Notes under the pieces: generated by a model | The model's input: the letters and a program-made list of their open reading frames with translations, nothing else | What the model was told of the DNA's origin: nothing | Database searches by the model: none | Translations under genes and position numbers: made by a program | Shown: positions 17,226 through 24,014 of the stretch, piece after piece | Layout of the letters: every line of letters begins with the position of its first letter | Position numbering within the stretch: the first letter of the stretch is position 1 | NCBI RefSeq assembly: GCF_007752535.1 | Contig: NZ_CP036426.1 | Coordinates: 7,192,001 to 7,256,000 of the forward strand | From: Tautonia plasticadhaerens | Lineage (GTDB): Bacteria; Planctomycetota; Planctomycetia; Isosphaerales; Isosphaeraceae | DNA length: 64,000 nucleotides | Direction of reading: 5' to 3'

Positions 17226-18119
17226 TCAGAGCCGGTCCCCCGCGTCCCAGCCCTCCCCGGAGAGGTGCCGGGGGAACTCGATTGTCCCGTCGCAGAGGGC
17301 GGCGTACAAGGTCGCCGCGATCAGGTCGGCCGTCGCCCCGGGGTTCCTCGCGTGGCCGTCGGCCCGGAGCCATTCGTCGAACTCCCGGATCGCCTCGACC
17401 GACCCCGGGCCGTCCGGCCACCCCGAGGCCAGCACCCCGGCCGCCCTCCGGGCCGACTCCCGCGCAACCGCCTCGCCGCGCTTCCGGGCGATCAGCGTGT
17501 CCGGCCGCCCGGCCATCAGCGTCAGATGCGTCAGCACGATGGCCGCCTCCAGCGGCCGACCGGCCCGCAGGGCGTCCCCCAACGTCGGCAGGGCGAGGTC
17601 GAACACGTCGGCGTAACCCGTCGCGTACTGTCGGGCGATCGCGTCCCGGTCGGCGGCCAACCCCATCGCCTCCCGCAGCGTGACGGTCGGCTCGTCGGCC
17701 ACGTCCTGCTCCGGGGCCTCGCCCAGCCCCCCGGGCCGGGCGAGGCGGATCGCCTCGTAGACGGCGACGGTATCGGCGACCGAGAGGCGATCGAGGATCC
17801 GCGCCAGTCCCTCCCGGAGCCGACGGCGGACCCGGACCCCTGCCATCGGCGTCAGCAGCAGGATCATGCCGAGGTTCGTATTGTGCCCCACCAGCCCCCT
17901 CGTCTCCCGGACGGCCCGGAGCACGACCCCGCCGACCCCGAAGCCCCGCACCAGCTTCGGGTCCAGGTGCCTCGCCAGCACCGAGGCGCTGACGGCGAAG
18001 TCCAGGAATCCTGCGTCCGCAAACCCCCGGCACCGATGCACGTTCCCGGGCTTCCTCGCCGTCGCCTCCAGCAGGCAGGCGAGCTGGGCAAGGTCCCGGT
18101 GCCCGAGCCCGTCGCTCAC
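17226..18119 (-). CDS. CitG-like triphosphoribosyl-dephospho-CoA synthase family protein (C1-cluster type)
   Basis: A 297-residue helical protein of the COG1767 family. Recognisable motifs are EATARKPGNVHR (residues about 18–29), VGHNTNLGMILLLTP, and HLTLMAGRPDTLIARKRGE. True CitG makes the citrate-lyase prosthetic-group precursor from ATP and dephospho-CoA. No citrate lyase genes are present here, and homologues of this form regularly sit next to mch in bacteria with H4MPT, where they are thought to act in cofactor synthesis. It overlaps the upstream ATP-grasp gene by 4 nt (ATGA). The specific reaction in C1-cofactor synthesis is inferred from context. Confidence 0.82.
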   Translation of the reverse strand: MSDGLGHRDLAQLACLLEATARKPGNVHRCRGFADAGFLDFAVSASVLARHLDPKLVRGFGVGGVVLRAVRETRGLVGHNTNLGMILLLTPMAGVRVRRRLREGLARILDRLSVADTVAVYEAIRLARPGGLGEAPEQDVADEPTVTLREAMGLAADRDAIARQYATGYADVFDLALPTLGDALRAGRPLEAAIVLTHLTLMAGRPDTLIARKRGEAVARESARRAAGVLASGWPDGPGSVEAIREFDEWLRADGHARNPGATADLIAATLYAALCDGTIEFPRHLSGEGWDAGDRL

Positions 18120-19012
18120 GATCGCGCCCCCCCCTTCGCCGACTCCTCCAGGATCGCCGCCGCCACGTCCACCCCCGTCTCCCTCGACAGGGCCCGCCAG
18201 CCGGGCACGGCGTTTACCTCCAGCACCACCAGCCTCCCCGAGTCCTCGTCCGGCAGGAGGTCCACGCCCGCCATCCTCGCCCCCACGGCCTCGGCCGCCC
18301 GGATCGCCAGCCGCTGGGCCTCGTCATCGAGCGTCACCGCCTCGGCCCGGCCGCCGACGGCCACGTTCGCCCGCCACTCCCCCTCGCGGGCCGTCCTCCG
18401 GATGGCGCCGATCACCCGGCCCCCCAGCACGAACGCCCGGAAATCGCGGCCCACATTGCTTACGTGACGCTGGACGTACAGGACCGAGCCGATCCGCTCG
18501 ATCGCACGTAAGGCCCGGCTTGCGAGTTCGGTGTCACTCACGCGCACCAATCCCCGGCCCTCGGCGCCGAATAACGGCTTGATGACCACGTCCCCCCCCA
18601 GGGCGTGGAAGGCCTCCATCGCCTCCCGGGCCGACTCCCCGACCCAGGTCTCCGGCACCGGGAGCCCCTCCCCGGCCAGTTTCGCCAGCGCCAGGTACTT
18701 GTCCACCGCCGCCTCGACCGCCCTCGGGGGATTCAGGACGGGCACCCCCATCGCCTCCAGCCGGTGCAGGGCGTCCATCCGGAAGATCACCTGCTCCAGC
18801 GACCCCGGCGGCATCATCCGGACGAGCACCCCGTCGACCGCTCCCAGGTCGATCCCCCCCGCCTCAACCCGGGATGCGCCGCCCCCCACCCGCCCGACCA
18901 CCCTCGGGAACGGGACCGCGTCGAGCCGACATCCCACCAGCCGGGACGCCCGGATCAGATCCTGCACGTGCCAGCCGTTGCCGGAAACCAGGGCCACCAG
19001 GTGCGACGCCAT
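18116..19012 (-). CDS. RimK-like ATP-grasp ligase of the H4MPT/methanofuran cluster
   Basis: A 298-residue ATP-grasp protein. Motifs include DKYLALAKLAGEGLPVPETW, GGDVVIKPLFGAEGRGLVRV (phosphate-binding loop and Lys), YVQRHV and VDLLPDEDSGRLVVLEVNAVPGW with the metal-binding Glu/Asn near the end. The RimK group joins amino acids, often glutamate, to a carboxylate. Archaeal relatives are MptN (glutamate to H4MPT) and the tyramine–glutamate ligase MfnD. Here it follows mch by 7 nt and overlaps the CitG-like gene, so a glutamate ligase for H4MPT or the bacterial methylofuran is likely. Which of the two cannot be decided from sequence. Confidence 0.85.
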   Translation of the reverse strand: MASHLVALVSGNGWHVQDLIRASRLVGCRLDAVPFPRVVGRVGGGASRVEAGGIDLGAVDGVLVRMMPPGSLEQVIFRMDALHRLEAMGVPVLNPPRAVEAAVDKYLALAKLAGEGLPVPETWVGESAREAMEAFHALGGDVVIKPLFGAEGRGLVRVSDTELASRALRAIERIGSVLYVQRHVSNVGRDFRAFVLGGRVIGAIRRTAREGEWRANVAVGGRAEAVTLDDEAQRLAIRAAEAVGARMAGVDLLPDEDSGRLVVLEVNAVPGWRALSRETGVDVAAAILEESAKGGARS

Positions 19013-19019
19013 CGGCCCC

Positions 19020-19976
19020 TCAAGCCTCGCCCGAGAGGCCGAACGAACGGGCCAGCACCCCCGGCTCGACCCGGCCGAAGGCGAACGTATTCCCCGTCTC
19101 GACGTTCCGGAAGACGACCTCGGCCGGGCTGAACAGGTGCGGGTCGACCGCGTAGAAGTCGTGGTTGTACCGGGCGAAGACGGCCGCGAACGGTTCGCCG
19201 TGGTCCCTCGACGACGACGACGGCACCATCGGCCCGACCTCCTCCAGGCTGGCGTCGTCCCCGGTCACGTCCAGCACCACCCTCGCCCCGTAGAGGATCG
19301 CGTCGTTGGTCCGGCCGATCGCCGCCAGGTCGTCCCCCGCCACCGGGGGCAGCGGCGCCGACCCGAACGCCGAGACGATCCGCCCGAGATCGAACCCCTG
19401 CTCGTGCAGCTTGTGCAGCCCCGTCTCCACCGACCGGGCCACCACCTGCACCCCCCCCGCCAGGCTCGCCGTCGGCGCGACCAGCAGCGTCACCGCCGAG
19501 GGGGCCACCCGGCACGATTCGGCCACCATCGCCACCACCTCGGGCCCCGGGATCGCCCTCCCTTCGAGCACCCCCACCACCGCCGAGGCCTCCTCCCGGA
19601 AGCCGATGTCATGAAATACCTTCTCCGTCCCCGACGCCGCCCGCATCGGCCCCGACCCCATGGCGAAGAAATCCCCCTTCGCCAGTTGCCACCCCGCATA
19701 CTGGCTCGCCAGGCAAGACGCCACCGCATGATCCGTGGCCACCTGCACCGAAGGGCAGCCCCTCCCCCCGACCTCCCCCGGCACCAGCCCGATCTCCGCC
19801 AGATCCGCCATGCAGATCCGGGCCAGTTCCAGCCCAGCCAGCACCCCCCCCCGGGACTCGACCCCGCAATCGACCACCCGTCCGCCCCCCGCCACCTCGA
19901 CGACCCGGACCCGACGTTCCTCGACCCGGGAGATCAGCGTTTCGACCAGTCGGGCGGCTCGATCGTTGAGATTCAT
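19020..19976 (-). CDS. mch: Methenyltetrahydromethanopterin cyclohydrolase
   Basis: A 318-residue protein matching Mch along its whole length. Typical parts are MNLNDRAARLVETLI, DCGVESRGGVLAGLELARICMADL, VQVATDHAVASCLASQYAGW, FFAMGSGPMRA and GRTNDAILYGARV. It hydrolyses methenyl-H4MPT to formyl-H4MPT in the cytoplasm, a central step of H4MPT-linked formaldehyde oxidation in methylotrophs and of the C1 pathway of planctomycetes. It is the first gene of a tight minus-strand run with the ATP-grasp ligase, CitG-like protein and PTPS-family protein. The upstream 312 bases carry a low-G+C stretch with the promoter of the divergent DUF1559 gene. Confidence 0.95.
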   Translation of the reverse strand: MNLNDRAARLVETLISRVEERRVRVVEVAGGGRVVDCGVESRGGVLAGLELARICMADLAEIGLVPGEVGGRGCPSVQVATDHAVASCLASQYAGWQLAKGDFFAMGSGPMRAASGTEKVFHDIGFREEASAVVGVLEGRAIPGPEVVAMVAESCRVAPSAVTLLVAPTASLAGGVQVVARSVETGLHKLHEQGFDLGRIVSAFGSAPLPPVAGDDLAAIGRTNDAILYGARVVLDVTGDDASLEEVGPMVPSSSSRDHGEPFAAVFARYNHDFYAVDPHLFSPAEVVFRNVETGNTFAFGRVEPGVLARSFGLSGEA

Positions 19977-20038
19977 CGGGGCTCCGAGGGTATAGATCCG
20001 GATGATCGAGGGGAGGGACCGGCGAACGATCCATTCTG

Positions 20039-20108
20039 GGTGCCACTTACGTGGCTCCGCTCCGCCGGTGCTCCGGACAGACCCGGCACTGGCGGATCCC
20101 GTGGCACC
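20039..20108. repeat. 70 bp imperfect palindromic element
   Basis: The ends are perfect 8 bp inverted repeats, GGTGCCAC at 20039–20046 and GTGGCACC at 20101–20108. Inside, CTCCGCCGGTGC near the left and its near-complement around GCACTGGCGGAT on the right extend the symmetry. It sits exactly where composition switches from high to low G+C. It could be a small non-autonomous repeat or a scar of insertion; no open frame is inside. Confidence 0.55.
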
Positions 20109-20221
20109 TAAACATCACCACCCATGATTCACAAAGCCACCCAACCATCATCAAGAATTTTAATCATACAGAATTAGATCGATTTGCAACCATACACACT
20201 AGGTCATTGACGACGAAGAGC

Positions 20222-20250
20222 TTGACAGAGGAAATGCTATCGCCTAGATT
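20222..20250 (+). promoter_or_regulatory. Sigma-70-like promoter for the DUF1559 gene
   Basis: A perfect -35 box TTGACA at 20222–20227 is followed after exactly 17 nt by TAGATT at 20245–20250 (four of six matches to TATAAT). The predicted transcript would start near 20257, leaving a 33 nt leader with GGAGGGG at 20277–20283, six bases before the ATG at 20290. Confidence 0.5.
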
Positions 20251-20289
20251 CCCTGCCTTGTTGCAACAATCTACACGGAGGGGTTCATC

Positions 20290-21222
20290 ATGGCAATGCT
20301 GGAGCGACTGCCTAGAAAGGGCCTGACCCTCGTTGAGTTGCTGGTAGTGGTTTCGATCATCTCAATTCTGATCGCTCTTGTGATCCCAGCTGTAATCGCT
20401 GCCCGAGGCATGGCAAGGAAGGCTACTTGCTCGTCGAACATGCGCCAGATTGGGATTGCATTGGGCGGATACGAATCCAACTACAATATATTCCCCGCCG
20501 GCCAAAATGGCAAAGGCTACTCATTCCTAGTGAGCATTCTTCCTTACATTGAAATGAAACAAATTTATTCATCTATAAATTTCGAATTGGGCAGTTATGA
20601 GAACGCGCACCAGACTGTACGCGCTGTCAGCATCGGCATTTTTGGGTGCCCCTCGGATTCGGAGCGAGCCCCAAACTACACGAGCTATGCGGGTAGCGAA
20701 GGTGACGGCAATGCAAGAAAAATGAACGGAATCTTTCTTCAAGGTTATCCATATCCACTACAAGTAGGCTACGCGACGATCAAAGATGGCTCCAGCAATA
20801 CCGCAAGCATGTCGGAGTGGGTCGTGGGAGTAATCAATGAGAACCGAAAATTAGCCGACATTCACTCCTACGACGGAAGCCGATCCGACCCTACGCCTTT
20901 GGAACAATTCGAGCAGGACTGCATCTCGATCGGTGGAGGAATGAAAGCGACAACAAATGGGCAACAAAAAGGGTGCGCATGGACAGACGGCGTATCCCCA
21001 AGCACAACTTACCAGCACGTTTTAGGGCCAAACAAGCCGAGTTGCATCAACTCGATAGGCTCGGATTATCCGATGGCGATTACTGTCGGCAGCTACCACC
21101 CTGGGGGCATTAATCTCCTGCTAGCTGACGGCCATGTTTCATTTATTAAAGATTCCATAAATTTGTCCGTTTGGCGAGCCAAAGGGACTCGTGACGGGGG
21201 AGAGGTGATGGGTGCGGAGTGA
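20290..21222 (+). CDS. DUF1559 type IV pilin-like protein
   Basis: A 310-residue protein with a class III-type prepilin N-terminus: Lys10-Gly11 followed by LTLVELLVVVSIISILIALVIPAV, with the conserved Glu at +5 (Glu16). It should be processed by a prepilin peptidase. The DUF1559 domain follows, with CSSNMRQIGIALGGYESN, a CPSD segment, SMSEW, and the terminal H-x9-DG-type motif INLLLADGHVSFIKDSI. DUF1559 proteins are strongly expanded in planctomycetes and are thought to be pseudopilins or surface components. Base composition is near 50% G+C, unlike flanking C1 genes. A short secreted-protein gene, interrupted by a stop codon, follows 92 nt later. Confidence 0.93.
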   Translation: MAMLERLPRKGLTLVELLVVVSIISILIALVIPAVIAARGMARKATCSSNMRQIGIALGGYESNYNIFPAGQNGKGYSFLVSILPYIEMKQIYSSINFELGSYENAHQTVRAVSIGIFGCPSDSERAPNYTSYAGSEGDGNARKMNGIFLQGYPYPLQVGYATIKDGSSNTASMSEWVVGVINENRKLADIHSYDGSRSDPTPLEQFEQDCISIGGGMKATTNGQQKGCAWTDGVSPSTTYQHVLGPNKPSCINSIGSDYPMAITVGSYHPGGINLLLADGHVSFIKDSINLSVWRAKGTRDGGEVMGAE

Positions 21223-21314
21223 TTCGGTGCCATGTCGCGCCGAGCGCCCACGCATGCACTTCTCTCAATTGCATCAGGCACATCCTCGTTTAGGTTAGAT
21301 CAGGGAGCAACACC

Positions 21315-21773
21315 ATGAAGACGCTCAAGTTCGTCGGCTTGACAGCATTCGTTATTCTTGGGATTACCACCACCTCGGAGGCTCAGCATGCGGTCTATTT
21401 GGACGCTCCGACTGGGGGAACCTAAAGCGTTTCCACGCAGACAATACCGTACAAGGTTCGAGTCAGGTGGATTGCTGGCTCTGTGACTCCTGCCACGTCT
21501 GCGGATGTGCAATTAAAATATGTCGGCACAGGTCAAATCGGATCCGTGTCGAAAGTTGGTGGTTCCGGCTCAACTCAAATCATCCAAGACCCCAATAATG
21601 GCATCTATTACGGCGAGTACACGGAAACAGGTCAGCTACAAGTTAACAATTTTCCAATTGTGGTGAATGGTGTCCCAGTCGAGCTACGGTTTTGGGGCCT
21701 ATGGACAGCGAGCGACGGGACGGTTCACCGCACAACGAACAGTGCGGCGGTAACTGTGACACTCAATCAGTAG
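21315..21773 (+). pseudogene. Small secreted protein gene interrupted by an in-frame TAA
   Basis: From the ATG at 21315 (AGGGAG upstream) the frame reads a signal peptide, MKTLKFVGLTAFVILGITTT-SEAQ, then AVYLDAPTGGT and a TAA at 21423–21425. The same frame then stays open for another 115 codons (SVSTQTIPYKVRVRW … NSAAVTVTLNQ) to a TAG at 21771–21773. That downstream part reads like one beta-rich secreted domain. No start with a ribosome site exists just after the TAA. The simplest reading is a single-base nonsense change (a Tyr TAC/TAT or Gln CAA codon would restore it) in a 152-residue gene. Genes for small secreted proteins often follow DUF1559 genes in planctomycetes. A sequencing error is the alternative. 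Confidence 0.6.
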
Positions 21774-21778
21774 CGATT

Positions 21779-21793
21779 CTCTGGAGTCCAGAG
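21779..21793. terminator. Short perfect palindrome between convergent genes
   Basis: CTCTGGA-G-TCCAGAG lies six bases after the stop of the interrupted gene and before the end of the convergent fhcC gene. The stem is short (six usable pairs) and no T-run follows, so its role as a terminator is only possible. Confidence 0.25.
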
Positions 21794-21921
21794 TCGGAAG
21801 TACGCTCGTAAACCCGTTTGATGCGAGCAGGTGGTCGGGGCCTGCCCGACGGACCCCAGCCACCCGCCGCCCCCCGAGTCGGGTTCATCCTCCCCGCATC
21901 CTGGCCGTCCCGGTCGCCGGC

Positions 21922-22746
21922 TCACCCTGCCGCCGGGAACAGGATCTCCCCCCGCCCGCCTTCGAGCCGGTCCCCGTTGTACCGCTCGAACCGTCCTCCT
22001 TCCAGGCCCGGCGAGGCCGGGAAGCCTCGCGTCCGAAGCTCCTTCAGGTAGAGGGCCAGGAACGGGAACCGGAAGGCGCCGGCCTGGGCGAAGGTCGGCG
22101 AGGGCTCGAAGCCGGGGCCGGGGTCGAACAGGGCGAGCGTGCCGCGCTTCATGCCCGCGCCGGCCAGCAGGCCGACGGGGCCGAAGGCGAAGATCGACCC
22201 GGCGATCATCCCCCGGCCGAGTCCGTCCCCCGACGCCCCGCCGACGGCGATCAGGCCCCGTCGCATCGCCAGGCCGGCGTCCCGGCCGACCGCGCCGTCG
22301 ACCAGGATCATCCCGTCCCGCATCCCCTTGCGGCTGCCGGGCAGGGCCGAGCCCAGGGCGTCCCCGGCCGACCCGAGGATCCGGATCAGGCCCCCCGACA
22401 TCTCCGCGCCGACCCAGCTCGACGCCGACCCGGTCAGCTCGATCGACCCGCCCGACATCCCGGCCCCCAGGCGAGGCCCGGCGTCCCCCCGGACCGTCAA
22501 CCGTCCCGAGGCCATCCCCTCCCCGATCCCCCGGACGTGCGACAGGTCCCCCTCCAGGACGAGATGCCCGTCGGACCCGTCCCCCTCGATCCGGAACAGG
22601 TCGCCGATCGCGACCGCCTCCCGACCGACCCTCGCCGGCATCACCGACACGTCCGAAGGCGAGCACCCGCACATCCGGTCGGGCCGGAGCACCCCCGACT
22701 CGACCGGCAGGCTCGTCGACGAGGTCCATCGGAGGGTGAGGGGCAT
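21922..22746 (-). CDS. fhcC: Formyltransferase/hydrolase complex subunit C (formylmethanofuran dehydrogenase subunit C family)
   Basis: A 274-residue protein of the FwdC/FmdC/FhcC family. The middle is a repetitive beta-helix with the usual glycine pattern: GHLVLEGDLSHVRGIGEGMASGRLTVRGDAG, GAGMSGGSIELTGSAS, GAEMSGGLIRILGSAG, and KGMRDGMILVDGAVGRDAGLAMRRG. In bacteria FhcC belongs to the FhcABCD complex that moves the formyl group from formyl-H4MPT to the methanofuran analogue and hydrolyses it to formate. FhcA, B and D are not found beside it, so this is an isolated subunit gene. The ATG at 22746 starts the conserved sequence (MPLTLRW) and has GAGGA upstream; the longer ORF to 22875 is low-complexity. 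Confidence 0.88.
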   Translation of the reverse strand: MPLTLRWTSSTSLPVESGVLRPDRMCGCSPSDVSVMPARVGREAVAIGDLFRIEGDGSDGHLVLEGDLSHVRGIGEGMASGRLTVRGDAGPRLGAGMSGGSIELTGSASSWVGAEMSGGLIRILGSAGDALGSALPGSRKGMRDGMILVDGAVGRDAGLAMRRGLIAVGGASGDGLGRGMIAGSIFAFGPVGLLAGAGMKRGTLALFDPGPGFEPSPTFAQAGAFRFPFLALYLKELRTRGFPASPGLEGGRFERYNGDRLEGGRGEILFPAAG

Positions 22747-22924
22747 GAACGCGATCGTCCTCGGTGCGCCTGCTCGTCTCCGGGCACGCCCAGCTCGGCC
22801 CCGGGCCGAGCCGGTTCGAGGCCCCCACGATAGCCGCGTCGGCCCCGACGGGCAACGCCCGCCGCCCCCGGGCATGCCGTTGGATGTTGGCGACGATTCG
22901 ATCGGCGACCGATCGTCCGATCGG

Positions 22925-23075
22925 ACCCTCTCCCCCGTCCGCGGGGGAGAGGGTGGCCGGAGGCCGGGTGAGGGGGCTCGGGCGATCCGCGTGGCCCGGC
23001 GAAGGATCGAGGACCCCTCACCCCAACCCTCTCCCCGAGGACGGGGAGAGGGGGCCGGAGGCCGACCCTCTCCCC
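22925..23075. repeat. Cluster of CCCTCTCCCC palindromic units (BIME/REP-like)
   Basis: Unit one, 22925–22954, is a perfect 13 bp stem (ACCCTCTCCCCCG / CGGGGGAGAGGGT) with a four-base loop. Unit two, 23027–23052, is an 11 bp stem (CCCTCTCCCCG / CGGGGAGAGGG), loop AGGA. The two are in inverted orientation: GTGAGGGG after unit one is complementary to CCCCTCAC before unit two, and GGCCGGAGGCC follows both. A partial third copy starts at about 23065. This family of GC-rich palindromes is scattered between genes in many bacteria; it may form RNA hairpins. Confidence 0.75.
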
Positions 23076-23572
23076 CGCACGCAGAGGAGCGGGTGGGCGA
23101 AGCCCGAGTTTGGGGGACTCCCGACGCCCCGACCCGCCGAACGGCCGGGGCCAGCCAACTTCCGAAGGCTCGCCCCGCCCTCCCGCTCGGGGCGATCGGA
23201 TTGTGTGACTGAAACCGGCCCGTCCCACGATGATATTGCAGAGGGGGATTCGTGCCGGCCTCCCGAGCTCGCGCTGCGCCGAGGTCCCCGATGCGATCCG
23301 CCCCCCCGATCCCCGAGCCGATTCCCCCCGAACCGCCGGGCGATCGTCCCCCGTCCGTCCCCTCGTCCGGGACGGCTCGGACTCGTCACGATCGGGTGGC
23401 TGGGTGCCGAGTCGCGGATCCCAGGCGACGGCTCCCGGGACTGGGGGCCGCTGCTCGGCCCCCAGCCACCCCCCGCCGAAGGGCCGAGAGCAGCTTGGCC
23501 CTCGCCCCGGACCTGAGGACCCGGCCGTCGATCCCCGAGTGGTCCGCCGTCGGCGACGCCGTCCCCTCGCCG

Positions 23573-23880
23573 CGCGAAAACGAACCCAACGACGGCCCGG
23601 CCGATCGACGGACCGAACCCATTTCGTTCCCCGCCAACCCGCATCAAGCCCTTCACGAATCCCAACTTACGTCAGCCAAACCGGGACCGCTATTCAGCGC
23701 ACCGACCGGCGCACCGGCCCCGATCCGGCCCACCTCGCCCGCCCCGAATCCACGCAGGGCATTAACGCCCCGGAGGCGCAAAAATGAACCCAACGCCGGT
23801 CGGGACGGTTCGACCGAGCGAAGCCATTTCCGACCCCAGGACTCCATCACAACCCGAATCACAAAAGGGACTTTCGCCAA
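23573..23880. repeat. Two diverged copies of an intergenic repeat
   Basis: Copy A begins at about 23575 and copy B at about 23778. Both read AAAAYGAACCCAACGMCGG, then a variable stretch with CGACSGASCGAA, then CCATTTC. Read as protein both copies give an ENEPN/KNEPN…TE motif, so they create similar false ORFs. Sequences of this type recur between genes in planctomycete genomes, as I recall; copy number here cannot be tested from one window. Confidence 0.5.
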
Positions 23881-24014
23881 GACGCCCGAGGCGCACCGCA
23901 AGCGCACCGACCGCCTCCCGGCCGGGTCGACGCCGCCGGGCGACGGTCGAAGGGCCTGGTCTGACCGTCGTCCCGGGGGGCGAGCGCTCGGGGTCGGGGA
24001 GGTCGGGCCGGGGC

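Larger units (their letters stand above)
19977..20289. other. Divergent intergenic region between mch and the DUF1559 gene
   Basis: No gene is seen. The mch-proximal part has the local high G+C. A 70 bp element with 8 bp terminal inverted repeats lies at 20039–20108. Right of it the composition falls abruptly to about 40–50% G+C up to the DUF1559 start, and a sigma-70-like promoter for that gene can be read at 20222–20250. Confidence 0.6.
22747..24014. other. 1.27 kb non-coding stretch rich in repeats
   Basis: No credible gene is seen in six frames; the open frames are Arg/Pro/Gly-rich shadows. The left part holds a cluster of palindromic units (22925–23075). The right part (from about 23570) has two diverged copies of a repeat whose core is AAAAYGAACCCAACG. 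The stretch separates fhcC from the DUF447–beta-RFAPS/DHPS-like pair, both on the minus strand. It probably also carries the fhcC promoter, which I cannot locate. Confidence 0.6.

Noticed and set aside
22747-22875. N-terminal extension of FhcC by 43 residues
   Set aside because: The extension is Gly/Arg-rich, unlike the family; the internal ATG at 22746 has a ribosome site and begins the conserved part.
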